From Salegentibacter sp. (GTDB lineage: Bacteria > Bacteroidota > Bacteroidia > Flavobacteriales > Flavobacteriaceae), in NCBI GenBank assembly GCA_024635815.1, contig JAGXIG010000056.1, positions 1-6,743 on the forward strand: 6,743 nt of DNA, in the 5' to 3' direction. The notes beneath the pieces are model-generated. The model had not been told where the DNA came from and made no database searches. It saw only the letters and a program-made list of their open reading frames with translations. Below are positions 1 to 5,711 of the stretch, in pieces. Position numbers and translations under genes: made by a program. Every line of letters begins with the position of its first letter. The first letter of the stretch is position 1.

Positions 1-302
1 GTTATGAACCTGAGAAACAGCAGGAAATATATAACGAGCTTTCAGGCTATACCGCTGTGCATTTTCCAATTGAAGTTAGTGAAAACGCTTTTGGCTATTT
101 ATTTCAAATTAATAGTTTTACTACTCAAAACCTGCTTGATCTTATGCAGGGAACACAACACCCAACTTATCGATTTAGAAACTATTCCCGGCAGTTACTA
201 AACGAGCTGCTTAAAAATGAAGAATATCGGCAAAAATTCATAGCTTTAAAGGATAGTCTTCCTCAAAAAGAGCAGGATTATTTGCAAACAAAACTCAATT
301 AA
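1..302 (+). CDS. C-terminal end of a larger protein, possibly M1-family aminopeptidase (partial)
   Basis: The reading frame is open from the left edge (first full codon at position 3) to the TAA at 300-302, so about 99 C-terminal residues are visible and the true start lies outside the window. The visible part is helix-rich and charged, with a run around Q-H-P-T-Y-R-F-R-N-Y-S-R-Q-L-L and a polar end E-Q-D-Y-L-Q-T-K-L-N. It has no signal peptide, membrane segment or catalytic motif. The helical-repeat look and the R-F-R-N-Y-S-R stretch resemble the C-terminal helical domain of Bacteroidota M1 metallopeptidases, but the zinc motif HExxH would be upstream and cannot be seen, so the family is a guess. 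The stop overlaps the first patatin's ATG by one base (TAATG), which implies co-transcription and probably translational coupling. A GTG at 57 could be mistaken for a start, but the frame is open upstream of it. Confidence 0.6.
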   Translation, partial: YEPEKQQEIYNELSGYTAVHFPIEVSENAFGYLFQINSFTTQNLLDLMQGTQHPTYRFRNYSRQLLNELLKNEEYRQKFIALKDSLPQKEQDYLQTKLN

Positions 303-1204
303 TGCGAGCATTGGTAATATCTGGGGGAGGCAGCAAAGGCGCTTTTGCCGGTGGTGTTGCTCAGTATCTAATTGAAGAATTAAAACGCGATTACGACCTT
401 TATTTGGGAACTTCTACCGGGAGTTTGCTTATTTCACATCTCGCATTAAATAAATGCGAAAAGATAAAGGATATCTACACCTCGGTTAATCAATCGAGTA
501 TTTTTAGCAACCGCCCTTTTCTTATAAAGAGACGCCACGGCTACGATCAAATAAGTATAAACCACCTAAACGTACTTCTTAATTTTTTTAAAGGGAAAAA
601 GACTCTTGGCGAAAGTAAAAATCTTAAAAAGCTTATAGAAAAAACCTTAACTAAAGAGGAATTTTTAAGCTTACGGGCGGCCAATAAAGATGTTGTAGTT
701 ACGGTTTCCAATATTTCTTTGAATACGGTAGAATATAAATCGATTAAAGATTTTGAATACGAAGAATTTTGTGAGTGGATTTGGATTTCGTGTAATTACG
801 CGCCTTTTATGAGTTTAGTGCAAAAAAATGGTTGCGAATATGCCGATGGAGGCCTGGGTACTATGGTGCCTATTGAAGAAGCGATAAAACGTGGTGCCAC
901 ACATATTGATGCGGTAATTTTGCAAACCGAAGCTACTTTTTATAATAGGATGCCATCCAAAAACGTTTTTGGACTCATCACTAATTTGTTTCGGTTTATG
1001 CTGGATAGGATCGAATCACAAAATATTAGAATAGGGAAATTTGCGGCAGCCAATAAAAACGTAACTATAAATTTTTACTACACGCCTACGGTATTGACTA
1101 CCAATTCCCTTATTTTTGATGAAAAGCAAATGAAATCCTGGTGGAAAACTGGCTACATGTATGCCAAAGAAAAAAGCGAGGAAATTAACCAAATTGAACC
1201 TTAA
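302..1204 (+). CDS. Patatin-like phospholipase family protein, first tandem copy
   Basis: A 300-residue patatin-fold serine hydrolase, expected to cleave acyl esters of (phospho)lipids with a Ser-Asp dyad. The protein begins directly at the first beta strand. The glycine-rich oxyanion loop G-G-G-S-K-G is at residues 8-13, the nucleophile elbow G-T-S-T-G at 36-40 (Ser38), and the Asp motif D-G-G at 182-184, preceded by a conserved W-I-W-I-S-C-N-Y block at 159-166. There is no signal peptide or membrane segment, so it is predicted cytoplasmic, unlike the large outer-membrane patatins of this phylum. The ATG overlaps the preceding stop as TAATG. No Shine-Dalgarno is visible, so translation probably depends on coupling. 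The stop overlaps the next gene's ATG in the same way. It is about 60% identical without gaps to the following gene. Substrate is unknown, and no CD-NTase or other defence gene is nearby that would suggest a CapV-type effector. Confidence 0.9.
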   Translation: MRALVISGGGSKGAFAGGVAQYLIEELKRDYDLYLGTSTGSLLISHLALNKCEKIKDIYTSVNQSSIFSNRPFLIKRRHGYDQISINHLNVLLNFFKGKKTLGESKNLKKLIEKTLTKEEFLSLRAANKDVVVTVSNISLNTVEYKSIKDFEYEEFCEWIWISCNYAPFMSLVQKNGCEYADGGLGTMVPIEEAIKRGATHIDAVILQTEATFYNRMPSKNVFGLITNLFRFMLDRIESQNIRIGKFAAANKNVTINFYYTPTVLTTNSLIFDEKQMKSWWKTGYMYAKEKSEEINQIEP

Positions 1205-2127
1205 TGCGGGCACTGGTAATATCGGGTGGGGGCAGTAAAGGCGCTTTTGCAGGCGGCGTTGCTCAATATTTAATTCAGGAAGAAGGCAAGAAATACGATT
1301 TGTTTCTGGGCACTTCAACCGGGAGTTTGCTTATTCCGCATTTGGCGATGGGGAATATAGATAAAGTTTATGATATCTATACCAATGTAAACCAGCGTAA
1401 GATTTTCAGTATAAATCCTTTCGTGGTAAAACGAAAAGAGGGTAGGGAATATGTGACCATCAATTACTTTAATATGTTCTGGCAATTTGTGCGGAAGAAA
1501 AGGACTTTTGGAGAAAGCCAGAACCTTAGAAAACATATAAAAAAGAATTTTTCTGAAGAGAATTTCGATCAGCTTAAAAGCCAGGTTGAAGATGTGATTG
1601 TTACCGTTTCCAACTTGTCGAAGAACCGCGTAGAATATAAGTCGATTAACGATTTTTCTTATGAAGACTTTTGCGACTGGATCTGGATAAGTTGTAATTA
1701 TATTCCTTTTATGAGTCTCGCTAACAAAGACGGATTTGAATATGCCGATGGCGGCCTGGGTTGCGTAGTGCCCATTCGGGAAGCCATAAAACGCGGTGCA
1801 ACCGAAGTTGATGCGATTATCCTCGAAGCCGAAAATATGGAATATAATAAGGTGCTGGGGAAAAACCCGTTTTCATTAATGATCAACCTTTTTGGATTTT
1901 TGCTGGACCAGGTAGAATATCATGATATTGTTGAAGGAAAACTGGCCGCTTTAAATAAAAAAGTAAAATTGAATACCTACTACACGCCTACAAAACTGAC
2001 TGAAAACTCCCTGGTATTCAATAAAAAATTAATGGGCGAATGGTGGCAGCAAGGTTATGATCACGCCAAAGAAAAACATTTACAATTTCTGGCTACGAAA
2101 CGAAAAAGCTTTTTCGGTTTGTTTTAA
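1204..2127 (+). CDS. Patatin-like phospholipase family protein, second tandem copy
   Basis: A 307-residue paralogue of the preceding gene. All dyad residues are at the same numbers: G-G-G-S-K-G at 8-13, G-T-S-T-G at 36-40 with Ser38, and A-D-G-G-L-G at 181-186 with Asp182, so both copies look catalytically intact. The first 24 residues are identical to copy one, although the DNA there differs at 11 synonymous sites. Divergence is highest around residues 49-125 and 205-250. The C-terminus extends further and ends in a basic-aromatic tail, T-K-R-K-S-F-F-G-L-F, absent from copy one; this could aid membrane contact (inference). The start is the ATG of a TAATG overlap with copy one. The gene ends convergently, overlapping the last codons of the minus-strand DUF7935-type gene by 4 bases. 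No signal peptide is seen. The lipid substrate cannot be predicted. Confidence 0.9.
   Translation: MRALVISGGGSKGAFAGGVAQYLIQEEGKKYDLFLGTSTGSLLIPHLAMGNIDKVYDIYTNVNQRKIFSINPFVVKRKEGREYVTINYFNMFWQFVRKKRTFGESQNLRKHIKKNFSEENFDQLKSQVEDVIVTVSNLSKNRVEYKSINDFSYEDFCDWIWISCNYIPFMSLANKDGFEYADGGLGCVVPIREAIKRGATEVDAIILEAENMEYNKVLGKNPFSLMINLFGFLLDQVEYHDIVEGKLAALNKKVKLNTYYTPTKLTENSLVFNKKLMGEWWQQGYDHAKEKHLQFLATKRKSFFGLF
2101..2126. terminator. Palindrome with T-rich flank at convergent gene ends; candidate (bidirectional) terminator
   Basis: Positions 2101-2116 are a perfect 16-base palindrome, CGAAAAAGCTTTTTCG, followed on the plus strand by GTTTTGTTTT (2117-2126). Folded, it gives a 6-bp stem CGAAAA/TTTTCG with an AGCT loop. 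It lies in the last codons of the second patatin (K-R-K-S-F-F) and 7 bases beyond the stop of the minus-strand gene, where a stop for either operon would be expected. The stem has only two G:C pairs, so it is weak, and the palindrome may simply result from the Lys-Ser-Phe-Phe coding. Confidence 0.28.
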
Positions 2128-2645
2128 ATGAAGCGTTTTACTTCATTCTTTAAGTAAGCAATAGCAGCTTCGGTAGGGGATTGTTTTTCTATTAAATTCT
2201 TCAGAATTATCTCTCTTAATTTATCGGCATCAGTAACACTTTCCTGTTGGTTAGCTTTTCTAATAATTCCGATTGTAGCATTTTTAGCTGTTTTAATATA
2301 ATCCCAGCATTCCACAGAAAGATAGATTTGCTGTGCGAGGTTATGTTCAAATTCTTGTTCAATCGTATTAATCAACGCTCTTTCATAAGCTTCTTTATCA
2401 TCAGAATTCGGCTTTACCCTAAATAGGATTTTTCCGGGAGAGATGCGTTCTAAAAATAGCGTCATTCGTTCATAAGCTTGCAATTTTAGAGGAAGCGCTG
2501 TTTTTTGATTTTCTCGATGTAATAGAAATCGTCTTCTATTTTCTTCATTTTTATTATAGGAACTAAAAAAATAAAAGGCTACCACACCAACAATTAAAGC
2601 CGGTAAAATAGCTAAAAGTATTTGGGAAAGTTCGATCTGGTTCAT
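2124..2645 (-). CDS. Small single-TM protein, DUF7935-type, conserved in Bacteroidota
   Basis: A 173-residue protein. One hydrophobic segment at about residues 8-28 (I-L-L-A-I-L-P-A-L-I-V-G-V-V-A-F-Y-F-F) is followed by a basic stretch N-R-R-R-F (36-40), predicting an N-terminal anchor with the rest in the cytoplasm by the positive-inside rule. The soluble part carries the block L-P-L-K-L-Q-A-Y-E-R-M-T-L-F-L-E-R-I-S-P (51-70), which I recognise as typical of a Bacteroidota family now called DUF7935, and is mostly helical. No catalytic motif is visible and the function is unknown. Its ATG (2645-2643) overlaps the TGA of the GltB-like gene as ATGA, so translation is almost certainly coupled to that gene. 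It is the last gene of a three-gene minus-strand operon. A physical partnership with the GltB-like membrane protein is plausible but inferred. Confidence 0.8.
   Translation of the reverse strand: MNQIELSQILLAILPALIVGVVAFYFFSSYNKNEENRRRFLLHRENQKTALPLKLQAYERMTLFLERISPGKILFRVKPNSDDKEAYERALINTIEQEFEHNLAQQIYLSVECWDYIKTAKNATIGIIRKANQQESVTDADKLREIILKNLIEKQSPTEAAIAYLKNEVKRFI
2127..2147. terminator. 7-bp inverted repeat just past the second patatin stop; weak terminator candidate
   Basis: AATGAAG (2127-2133) and CTTCATT (2141-2147) are exact reverse complements separated by a 7-base loop. The hairpin begins at the last base of the plus-strand stop and lies in the final codons of the minus-strand gene. 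No good T-run follows on either strand, and only two of the seven pairs are G:C. It could act with the palindrome at 2101-2116 to end transcription, or it may be chance. Confidence 0.22.
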
Positions 2646-4264
2646 TCGTTCTTATTATGTACCGAGGTCTCTTCGGTTTCTGCTTCTTTGGTTGTCACTT
2701 CTTTTTGCTTATGAATTCCGCCCAGATGTGGGCAATCCATATGCGATTGAATATCGCCGAAAGGTACTTTTTCTTTATGATATGCAAAAGTGGTCGCCAG
2801 GGTTTTTGCCAGATTCTTGTCGCTTAGATTTATCTCTACATCATCCATAGTAAATTGTGATGGATGCTCATAACCACAGGCGTGGGTAATTTCTAAAAGC
2901 TCTTTTCTAAATTTGGTGAAATAATAATTTACCCGGCGTGCTTTGTCTTTCACATTTATTCCTGCCTGCAACCATTTATTTTGTGTAGCAACACCGGTAG
3001 GGCAGGTGTTATTGTGGCAGGCTTGGGCTTGTATACAGCCAATACTCATCATTGCTTCCCGAGCCACATTTATACAATCTGCTCCCAGCGCAAAGGCCAT
3101 AGCGGCTTTTGCGGGAAAACCGAGTTTACCACTCCCTATAAATACAATTCTATCGGTAATTCCTTCGTTAAGAAATATTTTGTACACATCCGTAAAGGCG
3201 TATATCCAGGGTAGGGAAACGTGATCGGCAAAACTTGGTGGTGCCGCGCCGGTACCACCTTCGCCACCGTCAATAGTAATAAAATCGGGTCCGCGTTTGG
3301 TTTTTGCCATAAGCGCAGCGAGTTCTTCCCATTGATTTAACCTTCCCACAGCTGATTTAATTCCTACTGGAAGTCCGGTTGCTTCGGCGATTTCTTCAAT
3401 AAAATCAACTAGTTCAGGAATATTACTAAAAGCTGAATGATTTGGTGGAGAAAGTACGTCCTGACCCATAGGGACGTGCCGAATTTCAGAAATTTCTTTA
3501 GTTATTTTTGAGGCTGGTAACACGCCACCTTTTCCAGGTTTTGCGCCCTGTGATAGTTTAATTTCAATAGCTCGAATCTGTGGATTCTCATTTACGAGTG
3601 CCACCATTCTATCCATAGAAAAGTTTCCGTTTTCGTCCCGAACTCCAAAATATCCGGTTCCAAAATGAAAAACTACATCGGCCCCTTTTTGGTGATATTG
3701 CGAAAGTCCGCCTTCCCCGGTATTGTGATAAGCGCCGGCTTCTTTGCAACCTTCGTTTAAAGAGGCGATGGCTTTGGCAGAAAGCGAACCAAAACTCATT
3801 GCAGAAACATTTATGATCGAGGCAGGTCTAAACGGACGTTTTCTTTTGTTGTATTCGCCCATTACTTTTCCGCAGGCAATAAAATTTGGGTCTATTGCAT
3901 TGGGATGCTTTTCTTCCAGTTTATACGGAATCATTGCATTATTAATAAAGATGTAATGCGTTGAAAAAATATCCTGATCGGTTCCAAAACCTTCGTAATT
4001 ATTTTCATTTTTGGCCGAAGCATAAATCCAGCCGCGTTCAACCCGGTTAAAAGGTAATTCCTCCCTGTTACTGGCAACGATATACTGGCGTAATTCCGGA
4101 CCAATTCCTTCCAGAAAATATCGCAAATGCCCCACCACCGGGAAGTTGTGTTTTATTGTATGCTCACGATTGAAAAAAATATCTTTTATAGCGACAAAGA
4201 CGATAAAAATAAGAATCCATCCCCACCATTCAATTGCCGCTAAAAAGTTGAAAATGCCTTCCAT
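2642..4264 (-). CDS. Membrane-anchored FMN-binding glutamate synthase family protein (GltB central/FMN domains only)
   Basis: A 540-residue protein built on the synthase half of glutamate synthase. A hydrophobic segment at about 12-28 (W-W-G-W-I-L-I-F-I-V-F-V-A-I) predicts an N-terminal membrane anchor. The FMN/2-oxoglutarate (beta/alpha)8 domain follows: M-S-F-G-S-L-S (156-162), E-G-G (184-186), K-L-S-Q-G-A-K-P-G-K-G-G (236-247), S-P-P-N-H (272-276), I-K-S-A-V-G (302-307), I-D-G-G-E-G-G-T-G-A-A-P (331-342) and G-S-G-K-L-G-F-P-A-K (377-386). Cys410-x5-Cys416-x4-Cys421 matches the 3Fe-4S cluster ligands of glutamate synthases. The N-terminal glutaminase domain and the C-terminal GXGXG beta-helix of full GltB are absent, as is a GltD partner in the window. 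The architecture resembles B. subtilis YerD-type proteins, whose reaction is not settled. Glutamate formation from free ammonia, or another amine redox reaction, are both open. The ATG lies 2 bases after the amidohydrolase stop. Confidence 0.88.
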   Translation of the reverse strand: MEGIFNFLAAIEWWGWILIFIVFVAIKDIFFNREHTIKHNFPVVGHLRYFLEGIGPELRQYIVASNREELPFNRVERGWIYASAKNENNYEGFGTDQDIFSTHYIFINNAMIPYKLEEKHPNAIDPNFIACGKVMGEYNKRKRPFRPASIINVSAMSFGSLSAKAIASLNEGCKEAGAYHNTGEGGLSQYHQKGADVVFHFGTGYFGVRDENGNFSMDRMVALVNENPQIRAIEIKLSQGAKPGKGGVLPASKITKEISEIRHVPMGQDVLSPPNHSAFSNIPELVDFIEEIAEATGLPVGIKSAVGRLNQWEELAALMAKTKRGPDFITIDGGEGGTGAAPPSFADHVSLPWIYAFTDVYKIFLNEGITDRIVFIGSGKLGFPAKAAMAFALGADCINVAREAMMSIGCIQAQACHNNTCPTGVATQNKWLQAGINVKDKARRVNYYFTKFRKELLEITHACGYEHPSQFTMDDVEINLSDKNLAKTLATTFAYHKEKVPFGDIQSHMDCPHLGGIHKQKEVTTKEAETEETSVHNKNE

Positions 4265-4266
4265 GT

Positions 4267-5547
4267 TTACTGGTTTAAGTAATCTATAGCCAGTTGGGAC
4301 ATCGTTTTTACACCCAATAACATTCCGCTTTCATCTATAAAAAAGTCGGGGGTATGATGAGGTGCCGCCTCTTTTGAATCTAAAGGTTTTCCTCCAAGGA
4401 AATAATAAAAACCGGGTACTTCCTCCTGAAAGAAGGAAAAATCTTCACCACCGGTGGTCGCTTTAGCTAAAATCACGTTTTCTTCTCCTGCAACTTTCTG
4501 TAAAGTCGGTAACATGTTGCCGGTAAGTTCTGGATTGTTGTAAGTAATCGCGGTATTATTCTGAATTTCAACCGTAGCTTCTCCACCGTAAGCTTCAGCA
4601 ATTGCTGGAACCATTTCGTTCATTCTTTTCAGAATTAATGCTTTCATATCAGGATCTAAAGTTCTTATCGTCCCGATCATTTCTGCAGTTTCAGGGATAA
4701 TGTTAAAACGAACACCACTGGTGATTTTTCCTACCGAAATTACGGCTGCGGCATCTACAAGTTTAGATTCCCGGCTGATTATTGTTTGCAAACCATCTAT
4801 AATTTTTGCTGAAATTAAGATAGGATCTGTACCACTCCAAGGCGCCGAACCGTGGGTTTGTTTTCCTTTTACATTTATTACGAAACGCTCTACCGCGGCC
4901 ATAGTGCCTTCCGGTTTGTAACGAATAGTTCCTACGGGAGTTTCTGAATTTATATGAAGCCCGAAAATTGCGTCCACATCTGGGTTTTTTAACACGCCTT
5001 CTTTAATCATTAAAGAAGCTCCGCCTTCCTCGCCCGGAGGCGGTCCTTCTTCTGCGGGTTGAAAAATAAATTTCACCGTCCCATTTATCTTGTCTTTATT
5101 TATTGAAAGTATTTCTGCAACACCCATCATAATCGCAATGTGGGTATCATGCCCGCAAGCGTGCATCACGCCGGTTTCTGAGCCCAGAAACTCTGTTCTA
5201 ACTTCCGATTTAAAGGGAAGGTCATTTCTTTCGGTTACCGGCAAGGCATCAATATCGGCTCTTAAGGCTACGGTTTTGCCTTCATTATCACCTTTTAGAA
5301 TACCTACGACACCTGTCTTTGCTACTCCGGTGGTTGTTTCTATACCGAGACTTTCTAAATGAACGGCGATTTTTTTAGCGGTTTCTGTTTCGCGGTTGGA
5401 AAGTTCAGGGTGTTGGTGAAAATCTCTTCGCCAGGAAATCACCTGTTCTTCTATTCCTTCGGCAGCCGAATTGATTTCTGGATCAATTTCCTGGGCTGCC
5501 AAAGTAAAGCTGAAAAGCCCAAGCAGGCTGAAAATAATTTTCTTCAT
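4267..5547 (-). CDS. Exported M20D-family amidohydrolase (N-acyl amino acid / amino acid conjugate hydrolase type)
   Basis: A 426-residue metallohydrolase of the M20D group (IAA-amino acid hydrolase, hippurate hydrolase and aminoacylase-like enzymes), which cleave the amide bond of N-acylated amino acids. Residues 1-18 form a signal peptide (M-K-K, hydrophobic core, A-A before Q-E) with no lipobox cysteine, so the enzyme should be periplasmic or secreted. Metal ligands fit the family: Cys131 and His133 in H-A-C-G-H-D-T-H, Glu166/167 in Q-P-A-E-E-G, His198 in G-L-H-I, and His398 in H-H-T-P-D-F. The usual lid/dimerisation domain lies between them, with T-H-G-S-A-P-W at 231-237. Length is normal and the frame intact. 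It is the first gene of the minus operon, 2 bases ahead of the GltB-like gene. The ATG at 5547-5545 is supported by the signal peptide starting exactly there; no Shine-Dalgarno is visible. The exact substrate is unknown. Confidence 0.93.
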   Translation of the reverse strand: MKKIIFSLLGLFSFTLAAQEIDPEINSAAEGIEEQVISWRRDFHQHPELSNRETETAKKIAVHLESLGIETTTGVAKTGVVGILKGDNEGKTVALRADIDALPVTERNDLPFKSEVRTEFLGSETGVMHACGHDTHIAIMMGVAEILSINKDKINGTVKFIFQPAEEGPPPGEEGGASLMIKEGVLKNPDVDAIFGLHINSETPVGTIRYKPEGTMAAVERFVINVKGKQTHGSAPWSGTDPILISAKIIDGLQTIISRESKLVDAAAVISVGKITSGVRFNIIPETAEMIGTIRTLDPDMKALILKRMNEMVPAIAEAYGGEATVEIQNNTAITYNNPELTGNMLPTLQKVAGEENVILAKATTGGEDFSFFQEEVPGFYYFLGGKPLDSKEAAPHHTPDFFIDESGMLLGVKTMSQLAIDYLNQ

Positions 5548-5711
5548 AGTAAGTTTTGTTTCTCTCTCAATTTGGTTTGCAGAATTTTAAAGATATTAAA
5601 AACTTAAACAATTGCTGAAGACCAATCTGAGTTTGTTCAAAACAAAGTGGGTTTCGGGTTTATAAATTGTCTCATTTTGGTTAATTTCACGCATTTAAAA
5701 AACTGAAGAGA
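5548..5711. promoter_or_regulatory. Divergent intergenic region between the M20D operon and the uvrD-type gene
   Basis: This A/T-rich stretch of about 164 bases is the only real intergenic space in the window and must hold the start signals for both divergent genes. Judged against the Bacteroidota pattern (TTTG or TTG near -33, TAnnTTTG near -7), no strong match is found. On the minus strand, TATCTTTA (5595-5588) is one base off the -7 box but lacks a well-spaced TTG. TTG at 5611-5609 is 19 bases from a poor TAAAATTC box (5589-5582). On the plus strand, TAAATTGT (5663-5670) is a partial -7 box with TTTG at 5632-5635, which is rather far away. Promoter positions are therefore unresolved. Confidence 0.4.
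5632..5646. repeat. Short inverted repeat TTTGTT-N3-AACAAA, possible operator
   Basis: TTTGTT (5632-5637) and AACAAA (5641-5646) are exact reverse complements around a CAA centre. The element sits roughly mid-way between the divergent M20D and helicase starts, about 85 bases from the former and 65 from the latter, where a shared regulator could bind. It is short and A/T-rich, so chance is a real alternative. Confidence 0.25.

Noticed and set aside
4..201. Open frame starting at ATG position 4
   Set aside because: It lies in a different frame from the partial gene ending at 302, has a low-complexity composition and overlaps that gene fully, so it is a shadow.
1016..1886. Several minus-strand open frames of 60-100 codons opposite the patatin genes
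   Set aside because: They are antisense to well-supported genes, show no family resemblance or start context, and have compositions expected from reading a coding strand backwards.
302..2127. Patatin pair as CBASS-type (CapV) or other anti-phage effector
   Set aside because: No CD-NTase, ubiquitin-like, TIR or other defence gene is adjacent. The neighbours look like housekeeping genes, and the proteins are minimal patatin domains without sensor domains.
302..2127. Duplication as assembly artefact or mobile-element product
   Set aside because: The copies differ throughout at DNA and protein level (about 60% protein identity), and no terminal repeats or transposase are visible.
2642..4264. 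Naming the GltB-like gene gltB or calling it IMP dehydrogenase-like
   Set aside because: The glutaminase and GXGXG domains of GltB are missing, so the symbol would mislead. The CX5CX4C Fe-S motif and the K-x-S-Q-G-A-K-P-G-K-G-G block are specific to glutamate synthases, not IMP dehydrogenase.
2943..5607. Plus-strand open frames opposite the GltB-like and amidohydrolase genes
   Set aside because: They are antisense shadows of the conserved FMN/Fe-S and metal-site coding regions, with no domain or start signal of their own.
5548..5711. Small RNA, riboswitch or tRNA in the intergenic region
   Set aside because: The stretch is A/T-rich with no extended stem, no tRNA-like cloverleaf and no recognisable riboswitch core.
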